A stretch of 64,000 nt of DNA from Diogma glabrata. Lineage: Eukaryota; Arthropoda; Insecta; Diptera; Cylindrotomidae. The stretch spans positions 96,452,943 to 96,516,942 of the forward strand of contig OY856186.1 in the NCBI GenBank assembly GCA_963693315.1, written 5' to 3'. Each line of letters opens with the position of its first letter. Position 1 is the first letter of the stretch. The translations under genes and the position numbers were made by a program. Shown in pieces: positions 42,926 through 56,430 of the stretch. Under the pieces are notes generated by a model, which saw nothing but the letters and a program-made list of their open reading frames with translations, was not told where the DNA came from and made no database searches.

Positions 42926-45427
42926 AAAAAATGTGTAAAATATTTATTTTGAGCTAAAATTAAAAATTTATTATAAAAACATATATGTAAATCCAAAAAA
43001 CACTGTTCATTTTTTAACTCCACTTCTTTTATGATGAAACATTTTAAGCCGTGTTGCAATAAAATTAATAAAAAAAAAACAAATCGAATTTGAATTTTTT
43101 ACCGTTATGTTTCTAGAAGAAAGTGTTCAAGGTCATATAATGTGAATTATTATTTTGCTCTGTTTAATACATACATTTTGAGTTATATAACATTAAAATC
43201 AGTCCAGTAGTTTTGACTGTAGAGCCATTTCAATACACCAGGGTCGAGCAATTTCTTGATTTTTCAACACCCTGTATCTTAGACAGGGTTAAAAAAAAAA
43301 CTAAAAACGCAGAAAACTTTTGATTGATGTCAACGAATTCTAATTATACAAAATTAAAACCTCATTTCCAGACCTTGCTGATTTCACGTGTTTTTCACCC
43401 GGCATTAAAAATATGTTTCTCCTCGACGCCTAATAAATTCATTTTGTTAAAATTTTATCCAGAACTCCAAGAATTCCCATTGCAATAGGTAGATTTTATA
43501 TGAAATCTACCTAAAACAAGCAGCTCAAAGGATAAACTTATATCATATTATTTAGAACATCAGCAGCCAAATTCTGTAACTGTGAAGCGGTGTAGTGATA
43601 AATTTTTTATCACTTCACCGTAAGAAAATCTAAATTAGTGAAATGTTAAAACTGAAAAGTTAACACTGACTTTTGGTTAGTGATAAAATAAAATGAATTC
43701 TTTTGTTGCTAACGCCATTATGTCAAAAAACACAATTACACCAATGTGATTTGTTTATTTAAGATTTCAAAATAACATCAAAAATTTTTTTTTCAAATTT
43801 AACTTCGAAAATATTTAAATATAGTTAAATTGATGTTTAAATTGTGTTATTCAAAATGATTGGTATTTATGTGTTTTAGACCGTAGTTCGGAATTAATAT
43901 ATCTTTATGTATATACGTATATACAGTCAACTAGATTTACATTTCATGTATCAAAACGCTCATGTTTGTGTTTGGTTTATGTATTGTTTTCTTGAACTTA
44001 ATGTTTTTTGAAAATGAAACTGGCAATTACAAATAATGCAAGAGCACAATACCATTGAAGACGTCATCGGTCTCTATCTGAACACTTATGCAGAAGTGTG
44101 TTCAGAATATTGTTAAAAAGATCGACGTCTGCTATCGTAGTCGTGATGAAAATTTACCAAATATTACTTTTTATCCAGAACGGTAATATAACATACTTCT
44201 AATGAGATATTATAGAATTCTTTCAAAATCTATATTTCTTGAGCAATAGAGGAACAAATTCCTGTTGTTAGATTAGAACTTTAATTATGACCCCACTAGA
44301 GTCAAAATAAGTCTTATCTGCAAAAAATAGCAATATACTTGACATCTCGTTTATTTCAGCATTTCTCATAAATATGTCTTTGCATAACTGACGGCATGAA
44401 TTAATTGAACAAATCTTTTATTTAATCCAATTAAAAATTAATTTCGCTCAACCATTATATTTTGTTCACAAAAAATAATTTATTATGAAAATAATAAATA
44501 AAGGATTTTTTATAATAATTCTATTAAATAAAACAATCAATGAAAATTTTATGCATTGACGTTTGATATTTAGTGAGTCGCCTACTTACTATAAGATTTT
44601 TTAACACTTACATCGCTCATAAATTGCATATAGAATCGCAAAAAATGTTAAAATGATAAAAATTTGGTGATAAAATCGAAATAAAGAAATTTTTAACACT
44701 TCACCACTTCACAGTCACAGAATTTGGCTGCAGGTGTTATAATTATATCACAAACAACGATCTACTGTATCGCTTTGATATGATTAAACATTAATTTTAA
44801 GGTAAATGTATTTTTGAGCCATATAAAGTAAAAAAGTTTTTAGAACACATAACCGCATAACTACTTTAAACCCAATTTGTTTAAAGTTATCATAAGACAA
44901 ATTATTGGAAAATAATATTTTTAAATTTCATAATCTATTCTTTTAGAACTCATGTATTCAAATTTAAAACATTAAATTGATACAAATTTTAATACATAGA
45001 TTTTGAAATTTAAAAATATTTTTATCCTACACAACCAAATCAAATTAAATCAATTTCTGACCAAAAAAAATTGGCTAAAGTCAAGAACCTAAACATATGG
45101 TTAAAGTGCATTTGAAAGATGAAAAATAAATCAAATATCAATCTATGTAGCCAACAACAACAACGCGTAACCCAAATTCTTCAAAAACTGAAAAATTATT
45201 TTGACCATTTTTAACTTACAAAAACAAACCAAAATTATCAATGAATTCTAAAAACCTTTACATATTTATATAAACATGTCAAAGGAAACACTAATCCAGT
45301 TTTTTTTTAATTATTAATTGTATTTTATCATCGTATTTTTTGTTGTCTCATTAGTAAAATAGAATATAAAGCAAAAGAAATTTCAAATGCATATAAATGT
45401 TTCTCTTTTTTTATTTTGATTTGTTAA

Positions 45428-46709
45428 AGTATAAGTACTTTTTATTTCTGTTTAGAAATTTTTTTTCAAAACTAACACGAAACATCAATACGTTGCCGGA
45501 AAATTATAACAGATCAAAAATTAACATAATTTAGTGAAAAGATGATACACTCAGCAAACTACTCAAAATCATCTCCATTTCGCGTTTCGAGAAAATATTA
45601 CAAAATCACAAATTCATATTTCTTTCAAATTCCAAAAATATTGTAAAACTTAAATAAAATCAAACTTTTTCAAAATTCCAAAAATATTCCAAAAATTAGA
45701 ATATAATCAAATCCTTAAACTTTTTTAAATTCCATTAATATTCCAAAAATTCTTAAAAATCCAAACTTTTTCCAAAATTCTAAAAATATTGCAAAAATTA
45801 TAACAAAATCAAAAATTGAAAAATACCAAAAACATTCCAAAAATTAGAATAAAATCAAATATTTAAACTTTTTCTAAATTCTAATAAAATTCCAAAAATT
45901 CTTAAGAATTCAAAGTTTTTCCAAAATTCTAAAAATATAGCAAAAATTATTACAAAATCAAAAATACAAACTTTTATCAAAATTCCAAAACTATTTCAAA
46001 AACTATAACCAATTCAATAAAACCAATTCATAAAAACAGATAAATTTTTTTTTCCAAAAAATTGGCTAAAAAAATCAATGAAATCATTTTTGACACGCTT
46101 GACATTATTTTATTGACAATCTTATAATGCCATAATTCTCTATAATAATAATATATTTTCATGCATACATATTATTAATTTTATTTTTTTCCAAAAAATT
46201 GAGTAAAAAAATAAATAAAAATCTTTCTTTTGACACACTTGACAACATTTTTTTGACAAACTTATAATGCAAAAATCTAGATTTTGGTCTCCCATCTCCC
46301 ATACCAATCCCGACCATCAAGATTTCTCCAAATTCAATGTTCCTACTCGTAATCACTTTAAATGAACGTTTTTTAAGCAAAAAATATGCAAATTTCCTTG
46401 TTTTGACACACTTGAGATTTTTTTGACACGCTTCCGGTACAGCTATCGAACACATCGTCCTTTCGGCTCTTTCTATTGAGTAATCCTATTTTTAGAAAAA
46501 AAAATTTTCAAATCCGTTCAGCGGTTTTCTAGATTTCGTAGGTTGTGACGGACGGACGGCGGACGGCCGGCCGACAGACAGACATACATTTTTGTTTGTT
46601 GCTGTTTTAGAATCAGTAGGTCCTAAAACGTCGAGAAATGCCGAAAAAGCATGGGTAAGAATTTCACTTTGAGCTCATGAATGTAATCTCAGGTCTTTCA
46701 GACCGAAGT
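45428..46709 (+). mobile_element. HINE-like element, second orientation
   Basis: This is the inverted relative of 20530-22276. Tail sequence (45428-45540, with GTTGCCGGAAAATTATAA) comes first, then ~55-bp AT-rich units (45590-46020), one or two of the ~120-bp units (46040-46290, CTTGACAACATTTTTTTGAC), and GGCCGGCCGACAGACAGACA. It ends in the hairpin side AGACCGAAGT (46700-46709). The far tail is shorter than in the other copies. Diverged direct repeats of host-like sequence lie on both sides (about 45010-45420 and 46725-47230). Confidence 0.65.
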
Positions 46710-47392
46710 AATTATATCAAACACGACCAAATGAATCAATTTAAATCAAACTCTGACCAAACTAAATTGATATATTCTAAAATCTAAAGTCATCGACCTA
46801 GGACAATAAAAACTTAATATAGTTCAAATCCATTTAAAAAAGATGAAAAAATAAATAAAAAATCTTGACAACAAAACAAACAATTCGTAACCCAAATAAC
46901 AAATTCAATCATTTGCTTCTTCAATATACAAAAACAAAAAATTATCATCCCAACACAATCCTTAAATTATATATTTAAACACTCATACATACGAGTACTT
47001 AAATTATCAATGAATGAAATTATATTTGTTAAATATAAAAAATTATCATCTCAATACAATTCTTAAATTATATATTTAAACACTCATACATACGAGTACT
47101 TTTTTTTTATTTTCTATTTTATAATTATCGTATTTTTTCGTATTTAAGTAAAAGTAAAATAGAAAATAAAGCAAAAGAAATATTTCTCTTTCAAATATAA
47201 ATTCTCATTTTTTTATTTTGATTTGCTTTGTTTATTGTTTCATATAAGACAGAAAGAATGCAATGTATAATTTGTAAAATTTGTATATTGCTTAACCCTT
47301 CATCTCTGGTTGTACTTTTATTTGTATTATCAGTATTCTATATACAATTTGTGTGAATAGAGGTTATTTCTCTCTATATATGTTTCTCTATG
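46710..47392. other. Non-coding spacer before copy B
   Basis: AT-rich DNA related to 45010-45420. An internal ~80-bp direct repeat (AATTATCAT with TATATATTTAAACACTCATA and CATACGAGTACTT) occurs at about 46955 and 47040. No gene was seen. Confidence 0.4.
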
Positions 47393-49281
47393 ACTAAACG
47401 GAAAAGTATTGTGTGCGGTTTTTGAGTGAATCCACTCATTTGGTGAGTTCAGCTGAAAAATGTTAGCTTTTTGTAGAATAAATTTCGTTTTTTTTTCCAA
47501 AACAAATAAATAACTTTGAAAAAGAAGCATTTAAAAGAAGCTAAATTAAAAAGCTTTTATGATTATTGTAATACAACATTTCGAAACTTTTATGGTACGT
47601 AGAAATATTTAAAGAATTTCATTTTATATTTTTTCTAAAGTAATAGAAACCGTAATAAACATTTCCATGTTAGCGAATATAAAAAAATCACAATATAAAG
47701 ATAATCAACAAATATTTGAAAACCTACGCTTACACTAGTCACCTTTTATTAATTTCCGCCTGTTATTTATAAAACTTCATCATCATTATAAGAAAACAAA
47801 ATTGTTTCTTGGATATATGTACATATTTTGAAAACCTATTTTTGGAAGAAATTTTGTTTTGTTTTTCTCGCTTTCCAATTTCAACCACCAAGAATCACAA
47901 CAACAAAATCACAAAAAACAAAACTGGATTCCAAACCACATTGAAAAATCTTATTTTCTTTATGAAATTTCTCTCTATTGCGCAGTACGTGATTCAAATA
48001 TGGAATAATTTTATGTTTGGAAAAGTTTTTGCTATACAAAAGCGAAATGCAAGAAATCATAAATGGTAAATAGAACGGGATATTTATTTAATACATGAAT
48101 GAATGAAAATTTCTTTAGTTATTATTTTTATTGAATGAAATTTTTAAACTAAATAGTGATGATGTTGATGAGCTAAAAAGGGATGAGTTATAAAGGTTTA
48201 ATTTAATTATAATTATATTGAAGTAAGCGTTTCTTTGGCAACCGTTTTTCTTAAAAAATCCAAAAATATTAAGGAGTACATGTACAGCAATATTCAGCCT
48301 AGAACGGTTTCAATATATCTAAAAATTAACAACCTTCTAAAACTTACCTATCTAAAACTTAACAATTAAGAAAAATTTTTACTTGAACAAAATACGAACA
48401 TTAAGTCTTCACAATTGATGAAACAAACACCGGAGATAAGGGAGCTTGGAAAATTTTTATAGTTTGAATTCACGGCATTCACAATGTATATACGGCAAAG
48501 GTAAATTGGCCAGCCCAGTGAAGAATTATTTAAAATAATAAAGAATTATTTAAAATAAAGAAATGCGACTAACCAAAATGAAGTAATAAACAAAATTTCA
48601 TTTAACAATACGACCGTTAATTCAACCAACCAGACAGAGGTATCATTGCAACATGTAAGGGTTTTTTTTTGTTTGGATTTTTCTTTGTAATTTTAGTATG
48701 TTTTGGGTATGAAATAAATCTTTTGAACATAAAAAAATAAAAGTTAAAAAAATCGTATGAATACCTAAATTTGTGTTATAGGTGCAAGAAAAATAATACC
48801 TAACTTTTTTAAAAGGTCTCAACCCTTTTAAACAAAACAAAAATTATTAGAATCGATTAACCCGTTCGAGCACAATTTAACTTTGAATTGTCTTTGAATT
48901 TCTAACAAATTTTGTGTTTCTCTGTGTCAAAAAAAGGAAAAAAAAAATGTAAGAACACAGTCTTAAGTCCTAATTTTTTGATTATTCCCACGATTATCGA
49001 AATTTCAAGAAACACAGAAATGCACAAGCTCAAATTTTTTATTTTATCATCGTCTTGATTTGGGTTTTCATCATATAGATATAAGTTCTAGACAAAAATC
49101 AGAACAATACTGTCACTACAGTTGTCACTACAAACAATACTACACTTTACCAGTTTTCAAAAATTTCTGTAACTAATAACTTTTGATCTAACTGTTTCTA
49201 AAATTATTACTAAGAAAAAGTTTTTGCAGCAGATATCCATGAATTTTAATATTTCATGACTAAGCATTAAAAATGTGTATT

Positions 49282-50008
49282 TAGGGCATGGTCGATTAAT
49301 CGATTGGGACTAAACATCGATTAACGATTAATATGAAAATTTTAACATCGATTAATCGATTAAATAAAATTTTTACTAATTTTAATATTTTTATTAATTT
49401 TTTTTAAACAAATACACGCGTTATATCATATTTAAAAGTTCAACTTTTACAATGACATAAGAATAAATAAAAATTTAATAGCTATCTATGTATTAAGGGC
49501 GTAAAGTAGGTCTTTTTTGCATAAGAGTGAAATTGTTGCTCTAGGCGTTAGCCTAGGATGAGTATCTCACTCTTTGTCATTGAAGTTTTCAGGCCTTACA
49601 AAATTATGTGTTTGAAAATATACTGTACTAATTGAAAATGATAAGAAACTAGCTGTTTCCTTCAGAATGGAAAGTAATGGAGTTCAATATACCTCAAACC
49701 ATAGTTTACTGTTTGGATTAATAATAAAAATATTACTTAAGGCATAGTAAAGATTTTTTCATTGGGATCAAATTTTGATATTAATGTACTTTGTGTTATA
49801 CCCATAACAACTAAAAAAGTAATTCGTAAGAAAAAGAGAATACATCTTTAGACAATAAACCTTTTCACAATTCGGTACAAAATTTTAAACAATTTTAAAC
49901 ATTTTCGTAAATTTAGATTAATCGATTAATAATTTTTTTGTTCGATTAATCGAACAATTTGCGAAATGATCAATTAATCGAACAATCGATTAATCTAACC
50001 ATGCCCTA
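49282..50008. mobile_element. hAT-like MITE, 727 bp, present only in copy B
   Basis: The ends are TAGGGCATGG and CCATGCCCTA. The flanks TGTGTATT and TGTGTATA form an 8-bp target duplication with one mismatch, and copy A has a single TGTGTATA (12848-12855) at the empty site. Near the ends ATCGATTAAT and AATCGATTAA are repeated many times. An 8-bp duplication with TAGGG-type ends fits the hAT superfamily. No transposase is encoded. Confidence 0.85.
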
Positions 50009-51088
50009 TGTGTATAAGCCATGTTATTTCCAAATTATATTTTTAGAACTGGAGCTAAAGCCGTTAATTAGTTACAGCACATTTATGAACCGTAATCACT
50101 CAAACAGGTAAAGCACCTTTCATTGTTCTTCGCTTCCTTTGTGCTCTGATCTAATAATTCTCTTTGAGGGGGGACTGTGTAGCGATAAGGGGGGGGACTG
50201 TGTAGCGACTTCCAGTTCCAACAAATAAAAAATAGCAGAAAGTTTACTTACACGTTTTTTTATTTTCTTATCGATGTATTCCACCTTTACAAAAATTAGT
50301 TCGGCTCTCGGTGGAAAAAAAAAAAAGTTTCCAAATTTTGAGTTGTTATGTAGATTTTCGAATTAAAACTGAGAGTTATTTTGAGTGTAAAATCAGTTAA
50401 GATAAAAGGATTCGTGTATGTAGACAATTAAGCAAACCTATAAAAACATATATAGATCATAATGAAATATTATTATATAAAAATGTATGTCAGATTAGGA
50501 CTGAGGCATGGTATATAATAGTATTTTATAACATTATTCTTCGGTTGCCATTGATGCCTATCTTTTTTTTATCATTATTCTTCAATAGCTATTAATAGAT
50601 GCACATCATTATTGCTCAATGCTCATAGCATTATTCTTCAATCGATATTGATAAGTCCACCTATGTTTATATAATTTTTCTTCGATCCCCATTAAAAGGC
50701 GAACCAATTTTATAACATTATTCTTCTTCGCCATTATAACAGCAGCTAATTTTAAAAGATTATTTTTCGATCACTATTGAAAGGTGAATATGATATCCGT
50801 TTTTGACCAAACAATTTATAATTCTTTGTAATTTTAAACATCTGGTCACCATAACAATGGGTATAGTTTTGCCTTAAAACGGTTCTCTACAGTCTACACG
50901 ATGTGGAAACAGTAATCTGTAAATGTGAATCTCTAATTTTTTTTCTAGTCAAAATTAAAAGAGCAATTTTGGATATCGTAAGTAATTCACCCAACCAAAC
51001 AATTAAATTTTTATGAAAATAATAAATAAAAAGGCAATCAACCTAGTCAATGGGTCCGCATCAAAATCAACAAACAATGAAAACATAT

Positions 51089-51541
51089 AATAGTACATTA
51101 TATAACAAGGTAGAGAAGTAAGCTATTATTGACCGAGAACTTTTAGATCCTGAGGCGCGTAGCGCCGAGGGATATAATGTTCGAGGTCAATATTAGTCTT
51201 CTCAACCGAGGTATATATAGAATTTTTTTAACTACTAACACTAATCATCATATTTGCTTTCATTAGATTTTTATATTAGTCATTTTCCATTTCATTTTTT
51301 AAATATCTTAACATATCAAGTAGCCTGGAAGTTTAGTTTCATACAAATAAAACGAAACAAAGCAATGCAATTATTATTTGTTTGTGTTTATTTTGTTCAT
51401 TTCAATCAAAAATAAAAGAAAATTTGTCATTATTAACCTAGGTAATTGTTTGTTATTATTATTGACCTAGCTTGAGAAAAATTACTTCTCACTGGGGCAT
51501 TCGAGTAAATAATGACGATTTCTCAAGTTAGTAGTTAAAAA
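51089..51541. mobile_element. ~450-bp insertion present only in copy B
   Basis: Copy A reads ACATATAAAATAAATTAT where copy B has ~450 extra bases between ACATATAA and AAATAAATTAT. The left third is a palindrome: AAGTAAGCTATTATTGACC and GAGAACTTT against ATGTTCGAGGTCAATATTAG and TCTTCTC, around CTGAGGCGCGTAGCGCCGAG. Near the right end, TTATTGACCTAGCTTGAGAA and GATTTCTCAAGTTAG repeat the theme. It is probably a MITE; the target duplication is unclear in this A-rich site. Confidence 0.65.
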
Positions 51542-52580
51542 AATAAATTATAAAACGCAAAAAAATTTCTATAAATATGTCTCCTGTTTGTTGTTGTAAT
51601 TCTATTTTTAGCTTGAAAGCTAAGAAACTGAAAAATAAAGTTTGAAACAATATAAAAGCACAAATACGTCAACACACATTTTTTATGTATTAATACATAA
51701 AAAACGATCAAACTTTTATAGTGTATTCTTTTCGGCTGTACCGAACAAGTTCCGACACCGAATTATCGAATTTTGTATTCTTTTGGAATGAATTTCAATA
51801 CAAAAAATATTGCGACGCTGATGCATAGGCTGACTTCACCACAGCTCTGGAAACATAGTGTTCTGGATATATAATGAGCTAATATCCATAAAATACTTTA
51901 ATTAAAAGCTAACCAATATTTTGGACTTCGTAGTTCTAATAATAAAAATATTAAAGCAGGCAGTAGTATTCCAACAAACATAAATTCTGTTGTACGAAAA
52001 AAAGTAAAAAAAATTTTATCGGAAGTGACAAAGCGGAAGTTAGGATGCAGAACTGTTGTAAACCGTACTAAATGTGTATGAACCAAATTTCATCCAACTC
52101 GATTATTAGGTACAGAAGTTATTGAGCTTCCAAAATAACAGGTGCTTGGAGGACCCCCTACCACTTTGTTCACTATCGCTAAAAAAACTAATCAGTTCCT
52201 TGCCATACATATTTGCATCTTTTTGCAAAGTGCAATCAAAATTACTTAACGAACGAATGTTGTATGCTTCCAACAAACATTGAAACAATAAACAGGTGTT
52301 CGGAAGGACCCCACCACTTATCCCAATATTGTCCAAAAACTAGTCAATTCTTTGTCAATAAAGTCTTTATCTTTTTTCAAAGTGCCATTAAAATTGATTA
52401 ATGAATGAAATCTGTATGCTCCCAACAAACTTTAAAAACCAAGTGTAAAAAGTCAGCAGTTGTATGGTAGCTCCCCCGCCACTTTGATCAATGTGTCCCG
52501 AAAGATGATAATTATCTTCTTACACTAATTGAAATTTTTCCATAAGGTTTATAATAATCACTTCATTATTGTAGGCTGTA

Positions 52581-55500
52581 GTGTGCATAAAGATACTGAA
52601 AAAACTGCCAACAAGTAAAAAAAATTTTTTTTTACCGGAAGCAAAAAATCGGAAGTTGGGCTGCAGAATTTTTGTAAATCATACTAAATGCTTATGTACA
52701 AAGTTTCATCCAATTCGATTATCAGGTACAGATGTTATTGAGCTTTAAAAAAAACGGGTGTATGGGACACCATCCACCACTTTGTTCACTATCGCTCAAA
52801 AACTAATCAGTTCTTTGCCATATATATTTGCAATTTTTTCCAAAGTGTCATCAAAATTGGTTCACGAACGAATGCTGTGTGCTCCCAACAAACATTGAAA
52901 AAAAGGCTGACACAGTAAACAAGTGTTCGGGAGACCCCGTACCACTTATCCCAATATTGTCCAAAAACTAATCAGTTCCTTGTCATTTAAGTTTCCATCT
53001 TTTTCCAAAGTGTCATTAGAATTGATTAATGAATGAAGTCTGTATGCTCCCAACAAACTTTAAAAACAAAGTGTGAAAAGTCAGCAGTTGTATGGTAGAC
53101 CCCCCGCCACTTTGATCAATGTGTCCCAAAACATGATAATTATCTTTTCACACTAATTGGAACCCTATTCCATAAGTTTCATCATAATCACTTCATTATT
53201 GTAGGCTGTAGTGTGCATAAAGACACTGACAAAACTTCAAAAAAGTACAAAAAAAATTTCTTTACCGGAAGTGAAAAACCGGAAGTTGGGATGCAGAACT
53301 ATTGTAAACCGTACTACATACTCATGTACCAAGTTTCATCCAATTCGCTTATCAGGTACAGAAGTTATAGAGCCTTCAAAAAAACAGGTGCTCCAGGGAC
53401 CCCCCACCACTTTGTTCACTATCGCTCAAAAACTAATCAGTTCTTTGCTATACATGTTTGCATCTTTTTCCAAAGTGTCATCAAAATTCGTTTACGAACG
53501 AATGCTGTGTGCTCCCAACAAACATTGAAAAAAGTGTGACACATTAAACAGGTGTTCGGGAGGACCCCCACCACTTATTCCAATATCATCCAAAAACTAA
53601 TCAGTTCTTTATTACTAAAGTCTCCATCATTTGCCAAAGTGTCATTAAAATAAATTAATGAACGAAGTCTGTATGCTCCCAACAAGCTTAAAAAACAAAG
53701 TGTGAAAAGTCAGCATTTGTATGGTAGACCCCCCACCACTTTGATCAATGTGTCCCAAAACATGATAATTATCTTTTCACACTAATTGGAACCCTATTCC
53801 ATAAGTTTCATCATAATCACTTCATTATTGTAGGCTGTAGTGTGCATAAAGACACTGACAAAACTTCAAAAAAAATTTTTTTACCGGAAGTGAAAAACCG
53901 GAAGTTGGGATGCAGAACTATTGTAAACCGTACTACATACTCATGTACCAAGTTTCATCCAATTCGCTTATCACGTACAGAAGTTATAGAGCTTTCAAAA
54001 AAACAGGTGCTCCAGGGACCCCCCACCACTTTGTTCACTATCGCTCAAAAACTAATCAGTTCTTTGCCATACATGTTTGCATCTTTTTCCAAAGTGTCAT
54101 CAAAATTCGTTTACGAACGAATGCTGTGTGCTCCCAACAAACATTGAAAAAAGTGTGACACATTAAACAGGTGCTCGGGAGGACCCCCACCACTTATTCC
54201 AATATCATCCAAAAACTAATCAGTTCTTTGTTACTAAAGTCTCCATCATTTGCCAAAGTGTCATTAAAATAAATTAATGAACGAAGTCTGTATGCTCCCA
54301 ACAAACTTAAAAAACAAAGTGTGAAAAGTCAGCATTTGTATGGTAGACCCCCCACCACTTTGATCAATGTGTCCCAAAACATGATAATTATCTTTTCACA
54401 CTAATTGGAACCCTATTCCATAAGTTTCATCATAATCACTTCATTATTGTAGGCTGTAGTGTGCATAAAGACACTGACAAAACTTCAAAAAAAATTTTTT
54501 TACCGGAAGTGAAAAACCGGAAGTTGGGATGCAGAACTATTGTAAACCGTACTACATACTCATGTACCAAGTTTCATCCAATTCGCTTATCACGTACAGA
54601 AGTTATAGAGCTTTCAAAAAAACAGGTGCTCCAGGGACCCCCACCACTTTGTTCACTATCGCTCAAAAACTAATCAGTTCTTTGCCATACATGTTTGCAT
54701 CTTTTTCCAAAGTGTCATCAAAATTCGATAACGAACGAATGCTGTGTGCTCCCAACAAACATTGAAAAAAGTGTGACACATTAAACAGGTGTTCGGGAGA
54801 CCCCGTACCACTTATCCCAATATTGTCCAAAAACTAATCAGTTCCTTGTCATTTAAGTTTCCATCATTTGCCAAAGTGTCATTAAAATTGAATAATGAAT
54901 GAAGTCTGTATGCTCCCAACAAACTTAAAAAACAAAGTGTGAAAAGTCAGCATTTGTATGGTAGACCCCCCACCACTTTGATCAATGTGTCCCAAAACAT
55001 GATAATTATCTTTTCATACTAATTGGAACCCTATTCCATAAGTTTCATCATAATCACTTCATTATTGTAGGCTGTAGTGTGCATAAAGACACTGACAAAA
55101 CTTCAAAAAAGTACAAAAAAAATTTCTTTACCGGAAGTGAAAAACCGGAAGTTGGGATGCAGAACTATTGTAAACCGTACTACATACTCATGTACTAAGT
55201 TTCATCCAATTCGCTTATCACGTACAGAAGTTATAGAGCTTTCAAAAAAACAGGTGCTCCAGGGACCCCCCACCACTTTGTTCACTATCGCTCAAAAACT
55301 AATCAGTTCCTTGCCATACATGCTTGCATCTTTTTCCAAAGTGTCATCAAAATTCGTTCACGAACGAATGCTGTGTGCTCCCAACAAACATTGAAAAAAG
55401 TGTGACACATTAAACAGGTGTTCGGGAGGACCCCCACCACTTATTCCAATATTATCCAAAAACTAATCAGTTCTTTGTTACTTAAGTCTCCATCATTTGC

Positions 55501-56110
55501 CAAAGTGTGATTAAAATTGAATAATGAATGAAGTCTGTATGCTCCCAACAAACTTTAAAAACAAAGTGTGAAAAGTCAGCATTTGTATGGTAGACCCCCC
55601 ACCACTTTGATCAATGTGTCCCAAAACATGATTATTATCTTTTCACACTAATTGGAACCCTATTCCATAAGTTTTATCATAATCACTTCATTATTGTAGG
55701 CTGTAGTGTGCATAAAGACACTGAAAAAACTTCAAAAAAGTACAAAAAAAATTTCTTTACCGGAAGTGAAAAACCGGAAGTTGGGATGCAGAACTATTGT
55801 AAACCGTACTACATACTCATGTACCAAGTTTCATCCAATTCGCTTATCAGGTACAGAAGTTATAGAGCTCGCTCAAAAACTAATCAGTTCTTTGTCATAC
55901 ATGTTTGCATCTTTTTCCAAAGTGTCATCAAAATTCATTCACGAATGAATGTTTTATGCTCCCAACAAACATAAAAACTTTGTTGAAAAAACCACCTGTT
56001 GTATGGTGGACCCCCCAACCCTTTTTCCAATGTGCTCCAAAAGCTGATAAAATCTTTCTCATGTTATTTAAAAGCTTTTCGCAACGTTTCATGAAAATCG
56101 ATCGGTAATT
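52581..56110 (+). repeat. Satellite-like array, unit 618-630 bp
   Basis: The anchor GTGTGCATAAAGA occurs at 52581, 53211, 53840, 54459, 55077 and 55706, giving units of 630, 629, 619, 618 and 629 bp; partial units flank both ends. Each unit has GGAAGTGAAAAACCGGAAGT near its start. Three related sub-blocks follow, each with a CCCCCACCACTT core (for example 53402, 53566 and 53730). The last unit, from 55706, lacks one sub-block (deletion near 55868). Central units are almost identical, while edge units are clearly more diverged. The short open frames repeated in each unit are by-products of the repeat. Confidence 0.9.
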
Positions 56111-56391
56111 GTAGGCTACAGTAGGGATAAACACCTGAAAAAAAAACTTTTTAACCGGAAGTGACAAACCGGAAGTTGGTATGCAGAAATATTGGAAACA
56201 GTATTAAAACCTTGTATACTAAGTTTCAATAAGATCATAGCTCGGGATCAGAAGTTATTCAAGATTTAAACTTAGAGGTGTTCGGGAGACCCCCCGCCAT
56301 TTTGTCCAAATTTAAAATGAATCCAGATCTTCTATTTTCAAGTGAACCTGTATCATTTGCCAAAGTTTCATCAAGATCCTATGCAGAAAAC

Positions 56392-56430
56392 TCACCCACC
56401 CACCCACCCACCCACAGACCCACCCACACA
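56392..56430 (+). repeat. (CCCA)n microsatellite
   Basis: About five perfect CCCA repeats, then CACAGACCCACCCACACACA. Its place near the hairpin end of the 4.8-kb element parallels the TGTCTGTCTGTC tract near the hairpin end of the element at 20530-22276. Confidence 0.85.

Larger units (their letters stand above)
38505..44655 (-). repeat. Right arm of the large inverted duplication
   Basis: This is the inverted counterpart of 33122-37100, in two blocks: 38510-38922 and 41391-44655. The truncated gypsy-type element separates them and about nine bases of the arm sequence (TATACCGTTG area) are missing at that junction. This arm also has a tandem duplication at 42152-42925 that the left arm lacks. 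Its outer end at 44655 matches the gap edge at 33122. Confidence 0.9.

Noticed and set aside
43256..43300. GAGCAATTTC in the right arm as an end of the 124-3220 family
   Set aside because: Ten matching bases only. The following sequence (TTGATTTTTCAACACCCTGT) differs from the family terminus and the orientation does not fit the transposase tail at 42925.
33122..44655. The large inverted arms as TIRs of one giant DNA transposon
   Set aside because: The arms consist of unrelated element pieces (LINE, transposase tail, foldbacks), and no terminal motif or target duplication was found at 33122 or 44655.
53262..53290. ETS-like CCGGAAGT sites in the satellite
   Set aside because: The motif is simply part of each repeat unit; there is no nearby gene to suggest a regulatory role.
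53211..55974. Repeated ~100-codon open frames (HKDTDKTSKK and similar)
   Set aside because: They recur once per 620-bp satellite unit in two frames and are interrupted or altered from unit to unit, so they reflect the array, not a gene family.
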